Source: Pyropia yezoensis (taxonomy: Eukaryota; Rhodophyta; Bangiophyceae; Bangiales; Bangiaceae). Taken from it: a DNA stretch of 64,000 nt. Below the pieces are notes generated by a model that was not told where the DNA came from, made no database searches, and worked only from the letters and a program-made list of their open reading frames with translations. Positions 30,546 through 41,343 of this stretch are shown one piece after another. The position numbers and the translations under genes are program-made. The stretch is from assembly GCA_009829735.1 (NCBI GenBank), contig CM020618.1, forward strand, positions 6,136,882 through 6,200,881, given 5' to 3'. Numbering within the stretch: the first letter of the stretch is position 1; every line of letters begins with the position of its first letter.

Positions 30546-32267
30546 ATGGATGAGGACGACGCGAGCTTCCCGCGGAGCAGCGCCCGCATCAACCTGTCTG
30601 ACCTTGGCACCTCCTCCCCCGTCACCGCTACCGCGTCGGTGGCCAATGATGCCGACGCTGACGACGACGACTGGGCCCCCCGGCGGCAGGCGCGGCAGCC
30701 CCGCCCGCGCCACGCTCACCGTCACCGCAGGCGACCGCAAGCGCGGGCACCCGTGCCGTTGCAGCCGTACGCGCCCGCTGCCGCCGCTGTCGCTGGCGCG
30801 GGCGGGGCCGCCACCGGCCGCGGTGCAGGCGCAGGCGCAGGCGCGCCGCAGGCGCATGGCGGCGATGACTCCCCGTCATCGGCGGTGATGCCGTCCATCC
30901 GGCGGGTGTCCATCTCGGCCACCACCGACTACGACGGGGACACGTCCGACTGGCTCACCGACTATTCAGAAGCGCCCGGCGGGCGCTACACCGCCGTCCT
31001 GGAGCAGCTGGTCAAGGTGGACTCGTGCCAGGCTTGCAAGGGCCCCGTCGACGCAAACGGCGCCTCCCATGTGGCGGTGGAGGTGGGAAAGGTAGACGCG
31101 GGGGGGGTCGCCCGCGGCCCCGGTGCCGGCCTCACCGAAGACGAAAAGGCGGAGAAGAAGCGCAAGGCCAAGGTGAAGGACTACATGAAGACGGCCCTTT
31201 CGTCGGGTAAGATGAGCGCCCGCTGAGAGAGAGAGAGGGGTGGCGGGGTAGTGGGGAGGGCGGGGGCGTCTCGACTATGGGGGCCGCATGCTGACGCAAC
31301 GCCTCACCGGCCCCGTGCGCATGTCTCTTGTGCTCTCCCCGCCATCTACTGCGGATTGGTGCTTGCTATTGCCACCACGCGCTTCCCCTGTACCTCACTC
31401 GCATCTCCCCTTTGCCTCCCCTGTGCTACCTCCCATCGCCCGTCTCTCTTTTATCGCCCCGTGCCACGCGTCTACCACGGATGGCCTCACCTTTGCCATC
31501 CCTGTGCGCCGATAGAACGCACTTTTTTCAAAGTCCGTTGCTTGGGAGGAGACGGTGATGAACGGTGGCGGGGGGGGGTCGCGAGCGCAGTGGTGAGGGA
31601 ATGCCCGCGCCGCCCTCGCGAGGGGTCCTGCTGACTGGGGATGCGGCATCGTGCCGCTTGGGCGTAGGCGGGCATGGGGACGGGCCGCGGGCGGCGTGGA
31701 AGGTAGGTGGCGGGACCCCCGTGCCCCGCGCTCACCTCGAGGAGTGGGTGGCCGTGGCCGAGCAGCGAGGCTAACCCGCAAGGACCCCCCACTCTCGACA
31801 ACGGCTATGTGCGTGTGTGCTCGCGGTGGTGCTCCCCTGGTCGCCTCGTGCGGTCGTTGCCGACCTCTCTTGTTTTCCGGTACACACCAACCCCCCCCCC
31901 CCCCCCCCCCCCCCCCTTCCCCCCCCAACAGTGGATGTTCACCGGCCTGCAGTTTGGCGCCTTTGGCACCCTCCTGTTTGTCACCTTTCGCGACGAGAGC
32001 GGCTTCCCCGTGCGGCTGGTGCTCGTCTTTATCGCTTGGGCGCTCGGCCTCGGCTGCTCTGTGTACGGCCTTATCCAGTACCACCGGCGGCGGTCGGCGC
32101 TCAACGACGACGACCCCGACCCGTCGCGGTGGGAGAGCCCGCGGGCGCCCATGGCGGTCGTCGTTGCCTTCTTCCTCCTCGTCGCCACCGTCTTTATCTA
32201 CGCCATCGTCACGCGGCAGCACGAGCCCTTGAGGCCGCCGTTTGCGCCGGCGGGGGATGTAGGGTAG
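30546..32267 (+). CDS. VTC1-like (DUF202) three-helix membrane protein with a 17-nt microexon
   Basis: DUF202/VTC1 proteins sit in acidic vacuole or endomembranes as subunits of the polyphosphate-making VTC complex. Exons are 30546-31206, 31516-31532 and 31932-32267. Donors are G|GTAAG and AAA|GTCCG; acceptors are GATAG and CAACAG. Joined, the protein has 337 residues, with the family motif built across all three exons: 'DYMKTALSS', then 'ERTFFK' from the 17-nt exon, then 'WMFTGLQFGAFGTLLF'. Three membrane helices follow, at about residues 228-246, 254-275 and 302-322, with the cytosolic 'YHRRRSALNDDD' loop between helices 2 and 3. The first 200 residues are acidic, Ser- and Ala-rich and unlike SPX domains. 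The second intron ends in a 26-C pyrimidine tract. The Met at 30546 was chosen over 30423 because MDEDD fits an acidic cytosolic start; this is uncertain. Confidence 0.75.
31891..31916. repeat. Run of 26 C serving as the intron's polypyrimidine tract
   Basis: It lies 15 bases before the CAACAG acceptor of the VTC1-like gene's last exon. Confidence 0.8.
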
Positions 32268-32974
32268 GCACCGCCGCGGGTGCGGCGGGGGGGGGGGGAG
32301 GGGGGGGTGGGGAAGGAGACCACGGCGTTGTGTCACCCCCTCCCACAACAAACGCCTCCCAAAACAGACCACTCTCGCGGCTCCTCTCTTCTTTTTCGGA
32401 GCCTCTTTCGTGACAAGAGTCCCCCCCCCATAGGCTCTGTCGAAGAGAAAACAGAGCGAAGAGAAAACGAAAACTGCGGGGGGAGCCCCGGGCGGGGAGC
32501 GAGGGGTGGCACCACCCCTGCCGTCAGCTGTCGTGGCCGACCAGAGAACCGCAACCACCCCGGTGAAGGGGAGGGACGAGGCGTGTCGCGGCCCCCCCCG
32601 GGGAGGGGCGGGTGGGGCCCCACGCAAGGCCCCTTGGCGTGAAACTGGGATTCATCATCGTGAATCAGCGGACGGGTCGATCCCTCCTTGACAAGGCCCA
32701 CCATCCCCCCATCCCCCCCATTCGGCCCGTCACCCTCCCTTGGGCCCGCCTCGGCAGCAGCTTCTGCGTCGCAGAGGCGACCACGGCTACGCAGTGCGTT
32801 GTACGCACCCTATCGCGCGGGCATTCGCTCGGTGCGGTGGTCCCCTCTTCACGGCGGCACCCCCACCCAGGCTGCCCATCCTCGCCAACACTTGCCTCCC
32901 CTCCCCCCCTCATCCTCCCCCCCGCCCTGCCTTCCTCACCTCTTCGCCCCCTCCCCTGCCGCTCCCTCCTCACC

Positions 32975-35409
32975 ATGGCCTCCCCTCCTCCCCCCCCGTC
33001 TCCCCCCCCAGCGCACGCCGCCTTCCCCTCCGCAGCGGTCTACACCTCCCCGCTCTTCCTCGCCGCCGCGACCGCCGCCCGCGCGGCCGCTGCCGGTGCG
33101 GGCGCCCCCCCCGGGGAGTCCAAGGAGTCGGTGGACCGGCCGCTGCGGGCGCCGCCGTCAGAGGTGCTCGCCGCCCTTGCCGCCGCGCCGTCGGTGGAGG
33201 CGGCGGCGGCGGCGCTGTCGTCGACGCTCCAGGCGCCGGCGCTGGCAAAGGACATTGTGCCGTGTGCGCCGCCGGCCGAGGGGGCGCGCGCTGGCGACGG
33301 CGACGGCGACAACCGCAACGGCGGCGGCGGCGACGGCGCAGACGGTGGGGACGTTGCCCCCCCCGTTCCGCGGTCGCCGCCCGCCCATCTGCCCGTCACC
33401 GCTGCGGCCCTCTTTACCGACCTCGGCGGCCGGTGGCGCCGCCTCTGCCGCCGCACCGCCGACGCGGTGGTGGCCGCGCCCGCCGCGCACTCGTCCCTCC
33501 CCCTCCCCCGCCCCTTTTTCGTACCCGGCGGGCGCTTCCGGGAGGTCTACTACTGGGATAGCCTGTGGATCCTTCACGGGCTGCTCGCGTCGGGGATGCC
33601 CGCCGCCGCTCGGGCGGTGGTGGACAACTGGCTGCACCTGGTGCGGGTAGTGGGGCATGCGCCCAACGGGGGGCGCGTCTACTACCTCGGCCGCTCCCAG
33701 CCGCCGGTCCTTGCCGAGATGGTGTGGGCGGTGGTGTGGGCGGCGGCGACGGCGGCGGCAGCCCGGGGTGTGGGGGAGGGGCGGGGGGGGCACCCAGACG
33801 CCCTCGGCGGCGACGGTGGCGGCGGCGGCGGCGGCGGGGTGGACGCGCGTGGCGACTGGGGCGGCGCGGATCCCGACGTGGCGGCCATGGCCGCCGCCCT
33901 CTCCGCCGCCGACGTGGAGTGGCTCCGCGCCGCCCTCCCCGTCCTCGACACCGAGTACAACTGGTTCATGCGCCACCGGGCGGTTCGGCTGGTGGTGGCC
34001 CCCCCCGGCGCCGCTGGTGGGCCCCCACCCCGCCTGGTCGCCGACGACGAGACGGCCGCGGCGGTGGCGGCGGCCACCCCAGGCGCCTCTGTCGTCACGC
34101 TCAACGCGTATGGGGCGCAGGGGGGGGCGGCGGTCGCTGCGGCGACGGCCGCCGCGGCGCCCCGCCCCGAGTCGTACCCCACCGACACGGCGCTGGGGGT
34201 GGAGCTGCTGCGGCAGCTGCGCGCCGCCGCCGCACCTGAGGGGGGCGCGGAGGCAGGGGGGGGGGGGGGGGGGACGCGCCCGCCACGCCCGCCGAGGCCA
34301 CCCGCATCCGGCAGCTGTACCGGCATGTGGTGGCCGGCGCGGAGAGCGGGTGGGACTTTAGCTCCCGCTGGCTGTCGTCGGCGCAGCCCGGGTGGGGGGC
34401 GGGCGGGGGCGGCGGCGCCGCCACTGCGACTGCTGGGACCCCGGCCCCACCCGACGGGGAGACGTACGTGGGCGTGACCGGCCGCCCGTCCATCCGCACC
34501 GCCCACGTTGTGCCCGTATGCCTCAACGCGCTGCTGCTGCGGACGGAGCGCCGGCTGGCCGACCTCTACGCCCTCCTCGCCGCGGTGGACGCGGCGCGGT
34601 CGGCGGCGGTGCCCCCCGACGCCGCGGACGTCGCCACCAAGGACGTCGCCACCGCCGCCGCCTCCGCCGCCGACGCCGCCGCCGCTGCCGCCCGCTACCG
34701 TGCCGCCGAAGGGGACCGCGAGACCGCCATTTCTGCCGTCCTCTTCTCCCCGGCCCGCGCCACCTGGGGCGACTGGGACGCCCGCCGGCAGACGCCGACC
34801 GGCGTCGTTGCCGCGAGCGACTGGTTCCCCTTGTGGGCGAGCCGCCGCGGTGGGGTGTCCTCTGCCGCCGCCGCGGGCGCGGCGGTCGCCGCGCTGCGCC
34901 GGTCGGGGCTGGTGTGCGCCGGCGGCGTCCGGTGCACGCTGGTGGCCGACGCGGGGGCGCTCCAGTGGGACACCCCCAACGCGTGGCCGCCCGTGCAGCA
35001 GCTGCTGGTGGAGGGCCTCCGGTCGGTGCACACCGTGTGGGAGGGGGGCGGTGGCGGCGGTGGCGGCGGCGGTGTCGGCGGCGGCAGCGACGGCGACGGC
35101 GCCGTCGGCGGCGCCGCGGCGCTCGCGGCGACCATTGCCAACCGGACGCTGGCCACGGTGGCGGCCGGCTGGGCGCGCCCCGGCGGGGTGATGCACGAAA
35201 AGTACGACGCGCTCGCGGCGGGGGGCGCCCGGGGGGGGGGGGGCGAGTACGCCCCGCAAGAGGGGTTTGGGTGGACGAATGGGGTGGCGCTGTGGCTGCT
35301 CGAGCGGTACACGGGGGAGGTGTCCCCCGCCGGTGGGGAGGGGGATGATGGTGGGGGTGGGGGGGGAGGCGGTTCGCAGGCGGTGGCCCCCGCAGAGGGT
35401 TCAAAGTGA
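32975..35409 (+). CDS. Trehalase, glycoside hydrolase family 37
   Basis: It hydrolyses trehalose to two glucose. Start at the Met at 32975. Family blocks in order: 'PGGRFREVYYWDSLW' (residues about 184-198), the 'EMVW' and 'DTEYNWFMRHR' region, 'SGWDFSSRW' (the family's catalytic Asp is in this block), 'QWDTPNAWPPVQ' (second trehalase signature), and the end block 'EKYDAL' followed by 'GEYAPQEGFGWTNGV'. The frame changes once, within an 18-G run (34256-34273) that encodes a Gly linker. The two halves fit the family exactly on each side, so a miscounted homopolymer is more likely than a dead gene. There are about 810 residues, longer than most GH37 enzymes because of Ala/Gly insertions. No intron is needed, and no clear signal peptide is seen, so a cytosolic (neutral) enzyme is possible. 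Confidence 0.88.
34256..34273. repeat. 18-G run inside the trehalase coding region
   Basis: The reading frame of the trehalase differs by one on its two sides. It encodes Gly only. Confidence 0.9.
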
Positions 35410-36028
35410 AAAACACGCAGCGCGGATTCCCGCTGCTGTGGGGGGGGGGGAGGGGGGGCATGCCGGTGCTCGACGAGCTCCCCACCCCCCGGCCCCGCGG
35501 CTCTGTCATGGCCTTGTCTCACACACTACCGTTTTACGCACCACACCGCCGCCGCCGCCGGCGTCAGCCACGTCACACCCGCGGCCGCGCGCCCGCCCCA
35601 CGCTGCCCCCCAGCTGCCGCGGCGATGGCGCACCCTTTCATGCAGCGACCCCCCCCCCCTCACCCCCTCATACATACGCAGAGCAGGCAGATTGACTTCA
35701 CAAGCCCGTGCGAACAGCCATCACACACGGGGTAAAGACAGAGACTCGGCCACTCCGGCGTGCCGTCGATTTGCACCCTGGCACGCCGACCCCAGAGCCA
35801 CCCCCTCCCGTCCCGCCCCCCCGCCGCGCATTCCCTCCCCACAACGCCCTGCAATCGCCGCGCCTGCAACCCTATCCACCCCTACCGCGCCCGCCCCACC
35901 CACCCACCCCGATCAACAACCACTAACCACCCGCCGCCCGCCGCCCGCCGCCCACCAGCCACGCACAAGGCCGCACCCCCCCCCCCCCTCCCCCCGCACC
36001 ATCATCCCCCCCCAACTCCTCTGGCACC
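35410..36028. other. Intergenic between convergent trehalase and Cpn10 genes
   Basis: Pro/Ala-type translation only; C-runs at about 35650-35660 and 35977-35988. Nothing is supported. Confidence 0.5.
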
Positions 36029-36472
36029 TCACCAGTAGGCGGCCAGGTTCCGCGCCCGCACGCTGATGAGCTTGCCGTCCATGCCCGGCACCGTCATCTC
36101 CAGCCCGTCGTACTGGTCCCACAGCACCTGGTCGCCGACGCGGACGGGCATTGGCTCCTTACCCTCCCCTGTGGTGTAGGTCAGGCCGGGGCCCACCGCA
36201 ATGACCGTGCCCGTCGTCGGCCGCTCCGCCGAGCCAGTCGACAGCAGCAGCCCCGACGCGGTGGCCTTGGCCGCCTCTGTGGGGCGGATGAGGATGCGGT
36301 CGCTCGTGGCTTTGGGAACAATCTCCTCTGCCATCCGCAGGGGGGTGGCGGCCGTGGCGGCAGGGTGGGGGATGGCAGAGGGGGTGGTCGTGAGGGGGGT
36401 GGTGGACCGGCCGCGGCTGACCGGGGGGGAGGGCCGCCGCAGCGGCAAGGGCGCCGACACCATGAACGCCAT
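36029..36472 (-). CDS. Chaperonin 10 (GroES-type) with organelle transit peptide
   Basis: Co-chaperonin that caps the Cpn60 folding chamber. 147 residues and a single Cpn10 domain (from about residue 50). The domain opens with 'SDRILIRPTEAAKATASGLL', where the mobile loop follows. 'GTVIAVGPG' and 'VRVGDQVLWDQYDGLEM' come next, and it closes with 'SVRARNLAAYW'. The first 45 residues (MAFMVSAPLPLRRP...) are basic, Ser/Thr/Pro-rich and free of acids, as for plastid or mitochondrial import. Plastid Cpn20 of plants has two such domains in tandem; only one is present here, as in Cpn10. It diverges from the gene at 37296; the shared upstream region is about 820 bp. Confidence 0.92.
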   Translation of the reverse strand: MAFMVSAPLPLRRPSPPVSRGRSTTPLTTTPSAIPHPAATAATPLRMAEEIVPKATSDRILIRPTEAAKATASGLLLSTGSAERPTTGTVIAVGPGLTYTTGEGKEPMPVRVGDQVLWDQYDGLEMTVPGMDGKLISVRARNLAAYW

Positions 36473-37295
36473 CTCGCTTGTAGAAAAAAGGCGTGGGGAG
36501 TGGAGGGGGATACAGGAAATAGAAAGAGAATGGGGGGATGGGGAGGAGGTGGTAAAGGAGCAGCCAGCGACACGTCAGAGTGACGTGGTGAGGATAGGAG
36601 CCGGCGACGAGAACTGATGGGGGCGTGAGCAAGACGACGAACATCCGTTGAGGATCTCGAGCACCTTCGGCCTGCCAAGACAATTACATCCGCATCGGTA
36701 ATCTCACAGGCGGATCCATTGACAGAGCGCTCCACGTGTCAAACAACTTCTTTCCGTGCGTGAACCAATGCAATCGGGAAGAGGGTAAGCGTCCACAATA
36801 CGTCAGTAACGCGTCGACCTGAAGTGCGCGCATTTACAGATGGGCACCGCCCTCGAGGCCCTCTCTCCAAGCCATCCCGGAGACGTCGCGCGCGCCGCCC
36901 CTGGCGCCCAATGGTGATCCGAGCCCCGCCCACACGCCCACACGCCCACAGGTGACGCGGCACCGTCGACGGCGGGGCGCGGGCCGGTCGACCGCCCGTT
37001 CGCGGCCTTCGCCCAACCCTTTCGTCCCGCCCGCCCTCCCCGCCACACCGAGTGCGGCAAGTGGCGCGTACATACATGTTCCCCGCGCCCCCGCGGCCGT
37101 GGTCGCAGTTGCCTCGGGCGCGCAGCGCGTGGTTCAAGGACTGCCAACGGGGGTGTGCGGCCGCTGCGAGCTCCTTTTTGCAGGCTCGTCGACGACGAGG
37201 GGTCGCCCCGCGGGGGGGGGGGCGGGGGAGGGGTGGAGGGGGGGGGGCGGTAGGCGGCGTGGAGCCGCGACTGGGGCGGCGTCACCGCCCCGAGG
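36473..37295. other. Divergent promoter region between Cpn10 and the Arg/Gly-rich protein gene
   Basis: No gene is supported. An AG-rich stretch (36480-36560) directly upstream of the Cpn10 start reads as a pyrimidine-rich leader on its own strand. Confidence 0.45.
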
Positions 37296-40200
37296 ATGAG
37301 CGACAGCCCCGAGGGGCTTGACTGGGCTGACCTGAGCGATGATGATGGGGACCTCGGCGACCTTGGCACCATTGGCGCCCACCGCCCGGGCCTGACGCAC
37401 TCGCCACCTCCCGAGCCGCCGCGGGTGCAGGGCGGCGGCAGCGCCGGCGGGGGGGGGGCGGTGCACCGCTCCATTGGGGATTCCGCTGTCGGCGGCGCCC
37501 GTGGTGGGGGGGGGGCGCCCCGCCGCGGGGGGGGGGGGGGGAGGTGGCGGCGTCCCCGACGGCCGCGGCTCCTTCCAGCCCGGCGGCGGCGACTGGCGGG
37601 GCGCCGCACGCGGCGACGGCCACGGCCGCGGTGACGGCGGGCTTGTGCGGCTGGGTGGCGGCAGCGGCGGCGGCCGGTCCGTCGCCGACGGCCGCGGCGG
37701 CCGCGGCGCCCCCGAGCCGGCGTGGGGGGTCTCCCCGCGGGGAAGCGGCAGCGGTGGCGGCGGCGGCGCGGGTCGATCGACCGTGGTAGGAGGGGTGGGC
37801 GCGCGCAGTGGCCGGGGCGCACCAGACCCTTCCCCCGTCATGCTGCGTCGGGTGGTGCCGCCGTCCCCGGCCAAGCCGGTGCCGCCGCCCATCCCGCGCA
37901 GCGGCGGTGGGCGCGACCGCGACCGCGACCGTGACCGCGACCGCGACCGCGGCGGGGGCGGCAGGCGCGACCGAGAGCGGGGCATGGAGCGCGGGGGCGT
38001 GCGGCCCATCCCCGAGCCTCGCTCGGCGGGAGTTGCCAAGGCGGCCCCGCCTGGCGCCAAGGCCGCCGCTGCCCTCTCTGCCGGCCTCGACGGGGAGCAC
38101 GTGGTGGAGCTGACCCACCCCACGGCGTCGCCCGCGTCGGTGGTGCGCTCCACCGTTGGGCGGTGCGCGCGCAAGCCGTACGAGCTCGTCCCCGTGGGCC
38201 CATCGGGCCTGACGCTCGTCGTCACCCTCTTTCCGGACGACGCGCGCGCTCTGCTGTCGGCGTTGAACGCGGCGGGCTCGCCACCGTGGGCGGCGCGGCC
38301 GCTGCGTGACGCCGACCCGGCGTCGCGGGCGGCCTATGCGCGCCGCCACGGGGAGCCGGGAGGAGCGCCCGCCGCGGCCGCAATCCCCGCAGCGGCAGGG
38401 GGGGGGAAGGGGTCTGCTGCAAAGGTGGCTGCCGCCAAGTTCACGGCTGCAGCCAATCCTACGGCTGTGGCCAAGCCCACGGCTGCAGCCAATCCTACGG
38501 CTGTGGCCAAGCCCACGGCTGCAGCCAATCCTACGGCTGTAGCCAATCCTGTGGCGGCGGTCAAGCCTGTGGCGGCGGTCAAGCCCACAGCGACGGCCAA
38601 GCCCGAAGCGGCGGCCATGCCCGCAGCGGCGGCCATGCCCGCAGCGGCGGCCAAGCCCGCAGCGGCGGCCAAGCCCGCAGTAGCGGCCAAGCCCGCAGCG
38701 GCGGCCAAGCCCGCAGCGGCGGCCAAGCCCGCAGTGGCGGCCAAGCCCGCAGTGGCGGCCAAGCCCGCAGTGGCGGCCAAGCCCGCGGGGGGGGCCGCCG
38801 TCTCGCCCGTAACTGTGGCGTCGGTGGAGCCGACCCAGGGCTCTCCGGCCACGTCGGCAGCGGGACCACCGCCGCCACGGGCACTCCCCGTCTTGGCGTC
38901 GGCGCCTGGAGCGCCCACGTCTCTTCCTCAGTGGAGGACATCGGCACCAGTGGCAGCGAAGGCGACGGTACGACCAGCGGCACCATTGCCGCCCGCTGCA
39001 ACTGCGCACGCTGTGTCGGCGGCCGACGCAGTGTCGCCTGCAGGGGTGTCGGCGGCGGCCAAGGTGGGAACGCCCGCTAGAGTGCCGACGGCGGCGGCGC
39101 CTGTCGTCTTCAAGACGGCCGCAGCGCCTGTCGTCCCAAAGACGGCCGTTCCCGTAGCGGGGGCTGCGGCGCGCTCGACGACGACGGTGGCACCCTCGGC
39201 GGCGCCGCGGTCAGCGCCCCCGTCGCGAGCATCTGTGGCGCCTGGTTTGTCGCCAGCGCTCGCCCCCCCTGCCGCCTCCGCTGCCCCCCCCCCCCCCCCA
39301 TCCCTTTCGTCGGAACATGCCGTTGAGCTTTCTCATCCGTCGGCTTCCCCCATTGCGACAATTCGTGCCATGGTCGCCCGCACCGCAGAGCGGCCATTTG
39401 AGCTTGTCCCCGTCGACTACCCAGGCTTGACGCTCGTCCTCACCCGCACCGCCGCCGATGCTCGGGCGCTGCTGGCCGCGCTGCGCCCGGCGGGCGCGCC
39501 GTCGTGGTCTGCCCGCCCGCTGGTGGACTCCGAGACGGCCACTCACACTGCGTTTCTCGCCGCGTCTGCGGCGGGAGTTGGCTCACTGGCGGGGGGCCGC
39601 CCAGAGACGACCGACAGGGTGGCCAATCGGCTCATTACGGGGCACCTGGGCCGGCAGGTCAAGGCGGACGTGGCAGCGGCTTGGGAGGGGGGCAAGCGCC
39701 GGGAAGGGGGGCGCGGTGCCAGCGGAGGGGGGGGCGGCCCGCCTCTGGCCGCCGCCATTGGGCCGACGGGGACTGCCACCTCCTTGGGCCCGCGGTCGAG
39801 CAGTCCGCGGCAGCAGGGGGCGGCCGCCTCGGCTGGCAACGGCTGGTCCATCCCCAAGTCCTTTCCCGTCGCGTCTGTGGCGTCGTCACCGCCCACTGCG
39901 GCGTCGCCGCCAGCCTCCTCCGGCACTGCCAAGGCGGTTTCCCCCCGGGGGGGCGCGGCACGGCAGCCCCCCACTGACGCTTCTCGCGGCAGCGTGTGGG
40001 CGCGCCTTGGCGCGTCGGCGGTCGCCGCCACCTCTCCTGCGGCGGATGGTGGGTCTGGCCGTTTCGAGGCGGCCATCACCCCTTCCTCCTCTGCCGACAG
40101 CCGAGGCGACGCGGACGGCGGTGGCAGCGGGCGGGCGCGCAAGTCCAAGCGCGGCGGCCGCAACCGAGGCCGGAGCGTGAGCCACAGCGGCGGCGGGGGG

Positions 40201-40692
40201 GGAGCAGGGGCAGACGACAATGGACGGGGTGGGCGGGGTGGGGTCGGCGGCGGCGGGGTGGGCGGCGGCGGCGGCGCAGACGGCGTTCCCTCTGTCACCG
40301 ACCGCCTGGGCGACCGGCCAAGACAGGGGAGTGGCGACAAGGTTGGGGGAGCGAGCGGTGGTGGCAGCCGGGCAGTTAGCCCGACTAGCGACGCGGGAGG
40401 CGGCGGCGGTGGTGGCAGTGGCGGTGGTGGTGGGGGAGGGGGTGGCGGCGGCGGCGGGCGCCGCAGGAGACGAGATGGCGGCCGGAGGCGGAGCAGTCGT
40501 GCCCCGTCGGCCGCAATGGGGGCTGGGGGGGGGGGTGGCGCCAGCGGTGGTGGCGGTGGTAGTGGTGGTGGTGGTGGTGGTGGTGGTGGTGGTGGTGGTG
40601 GTGGCGCCGGGGCGCGAAGGGGTGGCGGCGGCGATGGTGGTGGCAACGGTAACGACGGTGGGGGTGGAGGGCGGGGAGGGCGCAAGGGTTGA
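37296..40692 (+). CDS. Large Arg/Gly-rich protein with a duplicated unknown domain
   Basis: Start at the Met at 37296 (MSDSPEGLDWADLSDDDGD...). The frame changes once within a 15-G run (37527-37541) and then stays open to 40692, giving about 1130 residues. Order: acidic start, RG/GG-rich segment, an 'RDRDRD' stretch, then domain A (38083-38350) with 'EHVVELTHPTASPASVVRST' and 'KPYELVPVGPSGLTLVVT'. A run of about 25 five-residue (A)AKPA/AANPT repeats follows (38433-38790), and then a Pro/Ala region. Domain B (39301-39560) has 'EHAVELSHPSASPIATIRAM' and 'RPFELVPVDYPGLTLVLT'. The tail is basic and RGG-like (RKSKRGGRNRGRS, RRRRRDGGRRR) with long Gly runs. The RGG tails suggest RNA or nucleic-acid binding. 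Domains A and B, about 85 residues each, match nothing I know. Confidence 0.65.
38433..38790 (+). repeat. 15-bp tandem repeat encoding AKPA-type pentapeptides
   Basis: About 24 copies of a GC-rich 15-bp unit (variants of GCGGCCAAGCCCGCA). The 5' half alternates Asn-Pro and Lys-Pro in a 30-bp higher-order pattern; the 3' half is nearly uniform. Lys-Ala-Pro repeats resemble histone-H1-like flexible tails. Confidence 0.85.
40550..40602. repeat. GGT microsatellite in a coding Gly run
   Basis: A nearly pure (GGT)n array near the 3' end of the Arg/Gly-rich protein gene. Confidence 0.9.
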
Positions 40693-41343
40693 AGAGCATT
40701 CCCCGCACTCCCGTCCCCTTTCCTACCCTCCTACCCTCCTACCCTCCCTTCTCCGCCCCTCCCCCCCCCTCTCCCCCTCTGGCCCCTCCTGCTGCACGTG
40801 GCTGGCCTGCTTGCCTAGGCGCTTCTGTTTTCTAGATGCAGCGTGTGCTGTGGTTTTTTTTTTTCCGTCCCGTATCGCCTGCCTCGGTCTGCTCTCGGCC
40901 CTCACGAGTGTCTCTGGTCTGCGGGAAAGTGTTCGAGCGGACAGCGGACCCGCTTCCTCTCGGATCGATCCTCCGCGGACGCCAAACGTCGCAGCGATTG
41001 GTCAGAATCTCGTACTGACCTGCTGTTCAACTCCATTTCCAGCCCGGGCTACGACAGGATGGCATGCGGCATTGCGGAGTTGCTCTCCCGTGTCGCCACC
41101 CTCCACGCTCACAGAGCCCCAACGCCCAGACGGCCCATCGCCTGCGCCTGGCCGCTCACTACTGTACCGCACCTTGTTCCCCTCCCTCGCCTTGTTCCCC
41201 TCCCTCGCCTTGTTCCCCTCCCTCGCCTCCCCCGCCCCACCCCAGACCTGGTGGCGCAGACACCGGCCCCGCTCCCTCCTCCGCCCTCCCTCTTCCCTTT
41301 CCCGACGTTGCTCTCCTCTCTTTCGTACCCGTAGCGACCGACC
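40693..41343. promoter_or_regulatory. Upstream region of the FAD oxidoreductase gene with a three-fold 18-bp repeat
   Basis: Three exact tandem copies of CCTTGTTCCCCTCCCTCG stand at 41172-41189, 41190-41207 and 41208-41225, 119 bp before the start codon. They may be promoter or leader elements or a simple minisatellite. Also a CTACC repeat at 40727-40746 just after the previous gene. Confidence 0.5.

Noticed and set aside
36029-36472. Plastid Cpn20 (double Cpn10 domain)
   Set aside because: Only one Cpn10 domain is encoded, and no second domain follows or precedes it.
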